Positions 55,289-64,000 of a stretch of DNA of 64,000 bases are shown here, in pieces. Source of the DNA: Aphrocallistes beatrix (taxonomy: Eukaryota; Porifera; Hexactinellida; Sceptrulophora; Aphrocallistidae); NCBI GenBank assembly GCA_963281255.1, contig OY725494.1:4477934-4541933 (forward strand). The letters are read 5' to 3'. The translations under genes and the position numbers were made by a program. Numbering within the stretch: the first letter of the stretch is position 1; the number at the start of each line of letters is the position of its first letter. The notes beneath the pieces are model-generated. The model had not been told where the DNA came from and did not search any database. It worked only from the letters and a program-made list of their open reading frames with translations.

Positions 55289-57412
55289 ATGAGAGTAAGT
55301 GTTGTATTCTCACTGATTCTATTGACAGTGTATTTTCCATCTGGATCAACAACAACATATTCATGTACTGGAGGATCATCAAATATTAACTACTGTTCGT
55401 ACTCGACCTGTTACATATACTCCAACATAACGGCAGGGGAAACTATTACCTATTGTTCTACTAATTATTATACTTCTTATTCATATCGTTATGTGTACAT
55501 ATATTACAGTGGAAACGTTAACATCGAGTTAAACCTACCTAACACTGTAAGGTCCTTATACTTCTATTCATACACTGACTCTGTTGTAACGATTAATTCC
55601 GCCAAAGTCCATTCCTATTTGACCTATTTAACTTTCTACTACAAAGCATACGACTTTAATCAAGCCTCTTTCTTCAGCTATTTCCCTAATCTTGTTTATC
55701 TAAGGGCTTATGCATATCTTGATTTTACATATCCACAAACATTCACTAGACTATCTCAGCTCACACGTCTGTATGTCAGTCCTCCATCTGGTTCTCTAGA
55801 CTGGAAATTTGAAATTGTCAATGATGCATTTCGTGGTTTGGGTCAGCTTAGGTATATCGATTTGTACAGATGTGATTTGCTAGATGTCCGAAATGCTTTC
55901 AAAGGATTGACAAGTCTCAGTTATTTAGGACTAGAAGGTAATAAGATCCAAAAACTAGAACCAAACATGTTTGGGGATCTTCGCAGTTTGACATATTTGG
56001 ACTTAGATGGAAATGGAATTAAGGAAGTGAGTGATGAGGCATTTGTTGGATTAACTGCATTGAAATCATTGTCCATTAGTGGGAATCCATTGTTTCCTCT
56101 CAATACTCTTAATCGACTAGGTGCTGTTACTTACCTTCAAATCAATTACAACTCTTATCGAACTCTACCGCCTGATCCATTCCAACAAATGCACAGTCTC
56201 AGGTATTTATATGCAGACAATCCATTCTTCTGTGACTGTAGTCTCCGTTGGACATCAGTTGTATCACAATACAGTTTATATATCCAATCAGCTTATTGCC
56301 TAGAACCAAGCAAGGTTTACCGTACTTCCATTACTTCAACATCTCTCTATACAAATTGCACTGTGGATCGATCTTATGGTTGTTTTAGCAAGTCTGTGTC
56401 ATGTCCCATTGAGTTTGTATGTCGTGATACGGGTACTTCTCATGCATGTACGTGTACTGATGGTTACAGTCTTCTACACACAGGTGTTTGTGCGGATGTG
56501 AATGAATGTGAATTAGGACAAGCTTCTTGTGCTCAGCATTGTAACAACACGATTGGGTCTTTCGAATGTTCCTGTGATCCTGGCTATCAGCTGACTGCTG
56601 ATGACCTTTCGTGTGAGGACATTGATGAGTGCCAGGAGTTGACTAGTGAGTGCGATACGAACTGTCACAACACGAAAGGGAGCTATGAGTGTTCGTGTAC
56701 GCAAGGCTATCAGTTAGTTAACCAATTAACATGTATCGACATAGATGAGTGTCAAACTAGCAATGGTGGATGCGACAATATGTGTGTTAATACGGTTGGA
56801 AGCTATCAGTGTCTTAACATAAGCACTTCAAGTATTATAGTATCGTACCAGTGTAGTGAATTAGGATACTCAAAAGCTTGTCCAGACTCTACGACCAATT
56901 CGTGTGTGTGTTGTAAGGGATATCATGAAGTGAACTCTGAATGCATCGATGTCAATGAATGTGAAGGATCTGATGATGTTTGTGATGTGAACTGTCATAA
57001 CACGGAGGGTAGCTACCAATGTTCTTGCAACGAAGGTTATCAGTTAGTTAACCAAACGAAATGTCTGGACATCAAACAAACTGACGCTCAAAGCGATGAA
57101 GCAAATTTTTCACCAAATCTTTCTAATATCGCAATGATAGTAGAAGCACTTTTGGTAATCCTAATTATAATTATATTTCTTGTCTTCACAGTGATAATTG
57201 TAGTAATGATGTGTGTGATAAGGAAGAAAAGCTCTCAAGCCGCATTCCAGCCCCTTACTAGACAACTTGACAACATTCGTAAGGTTCTTTCAAGAGATAC
57301 GGGCGATGGTGATAGACTAGTTGAGAAAGTGAACACGAGTGGCGATGGAATCATCGAAACCTCCGCTGAAATCTACCCAGCTCTGTACGCTGACAATCCT
57401 TTCATTCAGTAG
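55289..57412 (+). CDS. LRR/EGF-like single-pass membrane protein 2
   Basis: 707 aa from ATG 55289 (MRVSVVFSLILLTVYFPSGS, a signal peptide). An in-frame ATG at 55247 would add 14 residues before the signal peptide; the paralogue at 60853 lacks that ATG, so I reject it. Same order as gene 1: Tyr-rich N-terminus, LRRs, LRR cap, five EGF-like modules, membrane helix (VILIIIIFLVFTVIIVVMM) and tail with RLVEKVNTSGDG and AEIYPALYADNP. The third EGF (DIDECQELTSECDTNCHNTK) corresponds to gene 1's fourth, so modules have been reshuffled. The fourth module carries an inserted loop (YSKACPDSTTNSCVCC). Confidence 0.9.
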   Translation: MRVSVVFSLILLTVYFPSGSTTTYSCTGGSSNINYCSYSTCYIYSNITAGETITYCSTNYYTSYSYRYVYIYYSGNVNIELNLPNTVRSLYFYSYTDSVVTINSAKVHSYLTYLTFYYKAYDFNQASFFSYFPNLVYLRAYAYLDFTYPQTFTRLSQLTRLYVSPPSGSLDWKFEIVNDAFRGLGQLRYIDLYRCDLLDVRNAFKGLTSLSYLGLEGNKIQKLEPNMFGDLRSLTYLDLDGNGIKEVSDEAFVGLTALKSLSISGNPLFPLNTLNRLGAVTYLQINYNSYRTLPPDPFQQMHSLRYLYADNPFFCDCSLRWTSVVSQYSLYIQSAYCLEPSKVYRTSITSTSLYTNCTVDRSYGCFSKSVSCPIEFVCRDTGTSHACTCTDGYSLLHTGVCADVNECELGQASCAQHCNNTIGSFECSCDPGYQLTADDLSCEDIDECQELTSECDTNCHNTKGSYECSCTQGYQLVNQLTCIDIDECQTSNGGCDNMCVNTVGSYQCLNISTSSIIVSYQCSELGYSKACPDSTTNSCVCCKGYHEVNSECIDVNECEGSDDVCDVNCHNTEGSYQCSCNEGYQLVNQTKCLDIKQTDAQSDEANFSPNLSNIAMIVEALLVILIIIIFLVFTVIIVVMMCVIRKKSSQAAFQPLTRQLDNIRKVLSRDTGDGDRLVEKVNTSGDGIIETSAEIYPALYADNPFIQ

Positions 57413-58045
57413 AGATGCTGATTGCTGCTCCTAATGGATTACTTTATTGTTGTTTACTTGTGTGTTTACTTAGGATATTATTAGGATTTACATAATTTCC
57501 AGTTTGGTTATTAGCTCATTCGCCTAGATAGTTTGGTTGTTAGTGATCCAGACTAATGATTTGTTTATTCTCTCCTACTGTATTGTATTTTTGAATTATT
57601 ACTGTTAAATAGATTAGTAGATTTGTTATATAGAATCCTCAAAATCTAAAATCGATAATTTACTAGGAAATATTATAATATCGCAGTATTTCTTTGCAAA
57701 TTTTAAGATTAGAAAAGGATAAAGTTACTGTTGTTATTCAACATTAGCTCTTAAGTGCTAGTTGGTCAGTTGCATATAGATTGATGTGAATTAGAATTGA
57801 TTCTGACTTCTGGTTCAGTGTTGGAGTTTCCTAACGTGGAAGCTAAACAGTTCAGTTCTTCGACAAGGGAGGCACTGTTACTCCTTTGTCTCCATCCTGT
57901 TCTGGTTTACAATCAGAGAAGGTCCGAGGATTTATAATTGCTCGGGCAAGCAGGTGGCGTATAATTTTGACGAAATGTGTATTGGACATCTCAACACCTT
58001 TTTATATGCATATTTTCTGTTTATATGATATTGACATCACGTGTA
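57413..58045. other. 3' flank of LRR/EGF gene 2
   Basis: No gene seen. The sequence is repeated after gene 3 (62968-63610), including a GC-richer block with GGCACTGTTACTCC, CCATCCTGTTCTGGTTTACA and GGGCAAGCAGGTGGCGTATA (57890-57960). Confidence 0.7.
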
Positions 58046-58411
58046 TAAAATAAAACAAGCGCTCTTCGCTTGCTTCCGCTGCGGCGCTGGCGGAGACTTT
58101 GTGTTCACCAGAGGCGTCCTTTGGACCTCTAGGCTCACATTGATTAATTATAAGGTAGATAACATCTCTAAATATGTCTGTCTTAATGTTATAAACGATA
58201 TCACTCGAAAAATCACTAAAATTGTCAAATTTCCAACTTTTGATGATGCTAGTTATATCACACGTGAATAATATTAAAATATACATTCAATTAAAATTTC
58301 AACCTTCTATCGCCTAAAATAGCTGAGTTAAAGGTGACAATGACGTCATAATTCGATGATGAGTCGACATTTTACCTGACATCAGGTACCCTCCCATTTT
58401 CCTAAGTCCTG

Positions 58412-60117
58412 TTATAAGTCTAAACGATCCGGCATTTTCTTTGGCCTAGTAGATCTCCTCAAAGGCCTTTGCCTTTCTGTTTCTTTTTCTTCTACTTCTT
58501 GGCCTACTGCCGTTGACGACGCCGGATAACTCGGCTCTAGGTCTTCCGCCGTGCCAGCTGGTACTTCACTTTCCTGTGGTATCAAATGTTCTGTCAGCTC
58601 GCGGGGTGCTAACTTACAATTATCTAAGTGAACCCACGAAGCCTTTCCTTTCTCCCTCTCGATTTTGACATTAGGGTGTCTGAAATCCAACACCTTGTAT
58701 GGGCCTTGAAATATTGGATCTAATCCATCTTCCGTCGTGAAATTTTTGAGATACAACCAGACTATCGTTCGATAGTTTTCTTCACCCCAGGCCAATAAAA
58801 GCGATCCCTATTGTATTGGAGACTCCTTTCGATTCCTGTGCCACGCTTGTGACTTCCCTTTGTAGTGTTTTAGGGACTACAACATCCTGTTTCCGGCAAA
58901 TCCGCCCACTATCGTCCACTCGCATCCCTTCCTGATTCCTAGATGGTCCTGCTGTAATCTTTTGGGTGCCGGGCTTTTTGAGTTGTTAGATAGCCTGTGA
59001 GATGCTTGTCTCGTTCAGTTGTTCCTACTTAATCCTATCTCGTAAAGGTATGATCTCGCCCTCGATGTGGTATATGAACCTTTCAAAACATTCTCCTTCG
59101 TCCTCAACGTCCCTGTCCCGAGCACTCGGGATCCGACTCAAGAAATTCGCGGCCCCGTTGTCCCTACTCCGTCGATACTCAATTTCGTAGTCATAGGCCT
59201 CTAACTCTAAGAGCCATCTCGCAAATTTATTTCTTGGATCTTTTTGACGTCGAAGCCAAGTGAGTGGGCTGTGGTCGGTCACTATGACGATCCTAGTCGC
59301 TGCCCGTAGATAAGTCCGCCACTTCCGCACGGCCGCCACAATCGCCCACGCCTCCAATTCCCCGGGAGCGTATCGCCTCTGAGCCGGAGTGAGCCCTGCT
59401 GAAAAGAACTCGACTGGTACCCGGGCCCCATCTTTCTCTTGTTGAGACAATACTGCCCCTATCGCTTCACCCGAAGCATCTGTTTCGAGATAGAAAGTCT
59501 GATCCCATCTAGGAAACGCGAGGGTCCGGAATTCCTGAGTGAAGAGGTTCTTCAGTGCACTGAAACTCCTTTGACAAACTGGCGACCACTCCCATATGAC
59601 TCCCTTCCTGGTTGTGTTTCAAGTAACGTGAAGTCCTTCGAATGCACTAGCGTATCGTCTACAAATGCTTCAGTATTCACGGCCTCTTTTAATGCCTCGT
59701 CCACTGCAGGTTGGTAGGCTGCCTGAGAATTACAAATCCCAAATGGCATTCGATTACATTCAAACTACCCCCTGGCTGAGACGAAGGCTGTATATTCCTT
59801 GTTCTTTTCCTGGACGGGGATACTCCAGGATGCAGAAGCGCAATCAAGCTAGAAAATATCTGGCTACCTGCAACGTGGTCGAAAATGTCCTTCGTATCCG
59901 GCATGGGATGCATCTTTTTAGTCGCACTATTTAGACTGCTGTAATCGGCCGTAAATCTCTGGGTTCCGTCTTTTTTTCGCACTAATATTATCCTGCTCCC
60001 CCATGGAGAGTCAGAAGGTCTTATAATCCCATTTCTTGACATTTCGTCTATTTTCCGGGCTACTTCACGTTCTGTGTCGGGTGACATTCGTAACGGACGG
60101 TGTTTCGCGGGCCACAA
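58412..60117 (-). mobile_element. Decayed Ty3/gypsy LTR-retrotransposon pol fragment
   Basis: Minus-strand pieces occur in pol order. Reverse transcriptase start at 60117-59689 (DEMSRNGIIRPSDSPWGSRI, LVRKKDGTQRFTADYSSLN). RT end around 59749-59552 (MPFGICNSQAAYQ, FVDDTLVHSKDF, with F-V-D-D as the active-site box). RNase H at 59450-59025 (VTDHSPLTWLRRQKDPRNKF, RWLLELEAYDYEIEYRRSRD). Then the start of the integrase zinc-binding region, and finally the integrase C-terminal domain and tail at 58795-58412 (FQGPYKVLDFRHPNVKI). Frames are broken between RT pieces, the integrase catalytic core is missing, and no gag or LTRs were identified. Non-functional. Inserted between LRR/EGF units 2 and 3. Confidence 0.88.
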
Positions 60118-60523
60118 GCATTACACTGATCGGGTTACCATTGAATTGAACTTGAATTGAACGTAGTCGTATGTTATTGTACTTGATAGCAACTCACAAA
60201 GTTGTATTACCTTAACAATTCTAGAACAGGGGTATATACATTAAAATATCCTATATTCCCCGTTCAGATTCTATTAATCCCGTTAAATGCAGCTAGTGAT
60301 TGTGTTAAAAGAAAATATATACTCATAATTCCAGAAGTAATGGAATTTCATAAAGAAAAGACTAGATAGTAAGCTTCTATCACAAAATATTCTACTTGCC
60401 AAATTTGACAGAATTCAGATTATTAGAATTGGCACGCTCGCATATATGGTCGAACGGACGGTTGGACATATGTAGAAGACGACTTCTTCCTACATAAGTC
60501 ACGCTGAGAAATGGTATGAGTCT
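60118..60523. repeat. Left part of the duplicated LRR/EGF unit
   Basis: The stretch from about 60180 (TAGCAACTCACAAAGTTGTA through CAGATTCTATTAATCC) recurs at the right edge of the window (63905-64000). No gene. Confidence 0.65.
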
Positions 60524-60852
60524 ATTAGTTTAATATTAGCTTAGATCGGCTGTTAGCATTCCAGACTAGTGAAAGTCTATTCTTTTAGTATTCATGCACC
60601 ATTAGGATCATGCAAGTCCATGGCTGTTATATTTAGTTTAATATAAATCATATCTATTCCATTATTAGAAATCTAGTCTAGTTCTAACATAGAGCATACA
60701 CTATATACCTTGAAATTATACGTGGTGTATGATGTGTAATGTGATATATCGATACTCCCCCACAGAATAGTCTCACTTTACAGTAGTATATATGATATTC
60801 ATAACTGAGTATATACAACTTAACTTTTCAATTATCAAGTGTGATATTCAAG
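60524..60852 (+). promoter_or_regulatory. Duplicated upstream region of LRR/EGF gene 3
   Basis: Matches 54966-55288 upstream of gene 2. Conserved core GATATATCGATACTCCCCCA through CAGTAGTATATAT at 60743-60795, the likely proximal promoter. Confidence 0.5.
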
Positions 60853-62967
60853 ATGAGAGTAAGTATTGTATTCTCACTGATTCTATTGATATTGTATTTT
60901 CCATCTGGATCAACAACAACATATTCATGTACTGGAGGATCATCAAATATTAACTACTGTTCTACCTATAGGTGTTACATATACTCCAACATAACCGCAG
61001 GGGAAACTATTTCCTATTGTTCTACTAATTATTATACTTCTTATTCATATCGTTATGTGTACATATATTACAGTGGAAACGTTAACATCGAGTTAAACCT
61101 ACCTAACAGTGTAAGGTCCTTATATCTCTATTCATACACTGACTCTGTTGTAACGATTAATTCCGCCAAAGTCCATTACTATTTGACTTATTTAACTTTC
61201 TACTACAAAGCATACCATTTCAATCAGGCTTATTTCTTCAGCTATTTCCCAAATCTTGTTTATCTAAGGGCTTATGCATATCTTGATTTTACATATCCAC
61301 AAACATTCACTAGACTATATCAACTCACACGTCTGTATGTCAGTCCTCCATCTGGTTCTCTAGACTGGAAATTTGAAATTGTCAATGATGCATTTCGTGG
61401 TTTGGGTCAGCTTAGGAATATCGATTTGTACAGATGTGATTTGCTAGATGTCCGAAATGCTTTCAAAGGATTGACAAGTCTCAGTCATTTAGGACTAGAA
61501 GGTAATAAGATCCAAAAACTAGAACCAAACATGTTTAAGGATCTTCACAGTTTAACATATTTAGACTTAGATGGAAATGGGATTAAGGAAGTGAGTGATG
61601 AGGCATTTGTTGGATTAACTGCATTGAAATCATTGTCCATTAGTGGGAATCCATTGTTTCCTCTCAATACTCTTAATCGACTAACTGCTGTTACTTCCCT
61701 TCAAATCAATTACAACTCTTATCGAACTCTACCGCCTGATCCATTTGAACAAATGCAAAGTCTCAGGTATTTATATGCAGACAATCCATTCTTCTGTGAC
61801 TGTAGTCTCCGTTGGACATCAGTTGTATCACAATACAGTTTATCTATCCAATCAGCTTATTGCCTAGAACCAAGCAAGGTTTACCGTACTTCCATTACTT
61901 CAACATCTCTCTATACAAATTGCACTGTGGATCGTTCTTATGATTGTTTTAACAAGTCTGTGTCATGTCCCATTGAGTTTGTATGTCGTGATACGGGTAC
62001 TTCTCATGCATGTACGTGTGCTGATGGTTACAGTCTTCCACACACAGGTGTTTGTGTGGATGAGAATGAATGTGAATTAGGACAAGCTTCTTGTGCTCAG
62101 CATTGTAACAACACGATTGGGTCTTTCGAATGTTACTGTGATCCTGGCTATCAGCTGACTGCTGATGACTTTTCGTGCGAGGACATTAATGAGTGCCAGG
62201 AGTTGACTAGTGAATGCGATACAAACTGTCACAACACGAAAGGGAGCTATGAGTGTTCGTGTACGCAAGGCTATCAGTTAGTTAACCAATTAACATGTAT
62301 CGACATTGATGAGTGTCTAACTAGCAATGGTGGATGTGACAATATGTGTGTTAATACGGTTGGAAGCTATTACTGTCTTAACATAAACAGTTCAAGTATT
62401 ATCTCGTACGAGTGTAATGAACTAGGATACTCCAAAGCTTGCCCAGACTCTACGACCAATTCGTGTGTGTGTTGTAAGGGATATCATGAAGTGAACTCTG
62501 AATGCCTCGATGTCAATGAATGTGAAGAATCTGATGATGTTTGTGATATGAACTGTCATAACACGAAGGGTAGCTACCAATGTTCTTGCAATGAAGGTTA
62601 TCTGTTAGTAAACCAAACGAAATGTATGAACATCCAACAAACTGCTGCTCAAAGCAATTTGCCAAATTATTTATCAAATCTTTCTATCATCGCAATGATG
62701 GTACTTTTGGTAATCCTAATAATTATTATAATTCTTGTCTTCACAGTGATAATTGTGATAACGGTGGGTGTGATGAGGAAGAAAAACTCTCAAGCCGCAG
62801 TCCAGTCCCTTTCTAAACAGCTTGTTGACATTAACAAGGTTCTTTCAAGAGATACGGGCGATGGTGCGAGACTACTTGAAAAGGTGAACACGAGTGGCGA
62901 TGGAATCAGCGAAAACTACGCTGAAATCTACCCAGCTCCGTTCGCTGACAATCCTTCCTTTCATTAG
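60853..62967 (+). CDS. LRR/EGF-like single-pass membrane protein 3
   Basis: 704 aa from ATG 60853 (MRVSIVFSLILLILYFPSGS signal peptide); the open frame begins at a GTG four codons earlier, which I do not use. Very close to gene 2 along its whole length: LRRs, LRR cap (NPFFCDCSLRWTSVVSQYSL), five EGF-like modules including the YSKACPDSTTNSCVCC insert, membrane helix (VILIIIIILVFTVIIVITV) and tail with RLLEKVNTSGDG and AEIYPAPFADNPSF. Differences from gene 2 concentrate in the N-terminal Tyr-rich part and around the membrane helix. Intact and probably expressed. Confidence 0.9.
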   Translation: MRVSIVFSLILLILYFPSGSTTTYSCTGGSSNINYCSTYRCYIYSNITAGETISYCSTNYYTSYSYRYVYIYYSGNVNIELNLPNSVRSLYLYSYTDSVVTINSAKVHYYLTYLTFYYKAYHFNQAYFFSYFPNLVYLRAYAYLDFTYPQTFTRLYQLTRLYVSPPSGSLDWKFEIVNDAFRGLGQLRNIDLYRCDLLDVRNAFKGLTSLSHLGLEGNKIQKLEPNMFKDLHSLTYLDLDGNGIKEVSDEAFVGLTALKSLSISGNPLFPLNTLNRLTAVTSLQINYNSYRTLPPDPFEQMQSLRYLYADNPFFCDCSLRWTSVVSQYSLSIQSAYCLEPSKVYRTSITSTSLYTNCTVDRSYDCFNKSVSCPIEFVCRDTGTSHACTCADGYSLPHTGVCVDENECELGQASCAQHCNNTIGSFECYCDPGYQLTADDFSCEDINECQELTSECDTNCHNTKGSYECSCTQGYQLVNQLTCIDIDECLTSNGGCDNMCVNTVGSYYCLNINSSSIISYECNELGYSKACPDSTTNSCVCCKGYHEVNSECLDVNECEESDDVCDMNCHNTKGSYQCSCNEGYLLVNQTKCMNIQQTAAQSNLPNYLSNLSIIAMMVLLVILIIIIILVFTVIIVITVGVMRKKNSQAAVQSLSKQLVDINKVLSRDTGDGARLLEKVNTSGDGISENYAEIYPAPFADNPSFH

Positions 62968-64000
62968 AGATGCTGATTACTGCTCCTAATGGATTACTTT
63001 ATTGTTGTTTACTTGTGTGTTTACTTAGGATATTATTAGGATTTACATCATATCAGTTTGTTTATTAGTTTATTCGCCTAGATAGTTTGGTTGTTAGTGT
63101 TCCAGACTACTGATTTGTTTATTCTCCCCTACTGTATTGTATTTTGAATTATTACTGCTCGATATTATGCTTTGTAGATTAATAGATTTGTTATATAGAA
63201 TCCTCAAAGGCTAAAATCGATAATTTACTAGGAAATTTTATAATATTGCGCAATTTCTTTGCCAATTTTAAGATTAGAAAATGATAAAATTGCTGTCGTT
63301 ATTGACAATCGCTCTTAAGTGCTTGTTGATTTCAGTTGCATATACTTTAATGTGAATTAGAATTGATTGTGACTTCTGGTTCAGTGATGGAGTTTCCCAA
63401 CATGGAGGCTAAGCAGTTCAGTTCTTTCCCCGACAAGGGAGGCACTGTTACTCCGTTGTTTCCATCCTGTTCTGGTTTACAATCAGAGACGGTCCTAAGA
63501 TTTATAATTGCTCGGGCAAGCAGGTGGCGTATAATTTTGACGAAATGTGTATTGGACATTGCAACACCTTTTTATATAAATATTTTCTGATCATATGATA
63601 TTGACATAACGTATATACAAGTAAAATAACATCAAGATTTAAGTTTATATACGCACATCTTTATATGCATATTTTCACACCTTTTGACGAATTTTGAAAA
63701 ATATGCTAGAGACTAGCTTCCTCGGTTGACATGGGGGTTTTAGAGGATGTAGATTAATTTAATATTTTAGAATTGATAACAAAATATTTGTTTACTTTTG
63801 TTTACAATAGTCACATAAAGTAAACAAATTGGCTTTAGGAGTGTATCTTTCGAATATCGTGTTTTCGAATCTATAAGATAAATATTTTTTGTCTACTCTA
63901 CTTGGTAGCAACTCATAAAGGTGTATTACCTTCTCAATACTAGAACCGGAGTCTATATATTTAAATATAATATATTTCCCATTCAGATTCTATTAATCCA
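62968..64000. other. 3' flank of LRR/EGF gene 3 and start of a further duplicated unit
   Basis: 62968-63610 repeats the 3' flank of gene 2. 63905-64000 repeats the left part of unit 3 (from about 60186). No gene in this stretch. Confidence 0.65.

Noticed and set aside
58002..58286. Short open frames on both strands next to the gypsy remnant
   Set aside because: They overlap each other, carry no retroelement or other domain, and lie in the GC-rich word shared with the LINE-like tail at 20390.

Overview
This is a eukaryotic, almost certainly invertebrate-animal, nuclear window. It is AT-rich, has GT-AG introns and AATAAA signals, shows no operons or ribosome-binding sites, and carries many short inverted-repeat transposons. 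The genes support this: the primase catalytic subunit (PRIM1), PI synthase (CDIPT), PRCC, a CDK2-type kinase, DUS1L, a RING/NHL (TRIM-like) protein, SLC15-type transporters and LRR/EGF membrane proteins. The sequence alone does not identify the phylum. I assembled spliced genes by hand from splice-site phase and family similarity.

1-18.5 kb: the 3' part of PRIM1 (+; six exons seen, 1497-15651; N-terminal exons not found and probably outside the window), with an intact intronless CDIPT gene (-) inside its 9 kb intron. 18.5-21.9 kb: two nearly identical Maf-like bZIP genes (+). 26-27.8 kb: intronless PRCC (-) and dithiol glutaredoxin (+). 28.7-38.6 kb: a complete 8-exon CDK2-like gene (+, 302 aa) whose sixth intron contains a complete 5-exon RING/coiled-coil/NHL gene on the opposite strand. 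39.4-43.2 kb: two convergent SLC15/POT-type transporter paralogues sharing a sharply bounded, GC-rich, nearly identical core. 45-51 kb: DUS1L followed by a single-exon NHL gene, then a second copy of the DUS1L 3' end plus NHL gene, the second NHL copy carrying a 1-nt frameshift. 52.8-63 kb: three tandem single-exon LRR/EGF transmembrane proteins, with a decayed Ty3/gypsy element between copies 2 and 3 and signs that another unit starts at the right edge.

The spaces are filled with non-autonomous DNA transposons: a pogo/Tigger-like family (four similar copies plus two relatives), Tc1/mariner-like elements (one nested inside a pogo-like element), hAT-like elements (one with a perfect 8-bp target duplication), and several inverted-repeat families I cannot name. 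Three themes stand out: genes nested antisense in introns of S-phase genes; tandem or inverted duplicates whose identity is patchy in a way that suggests gene conversion; and transposons lying at gene edges, including one that supplies an in-frame upstream ATG to a transporter.
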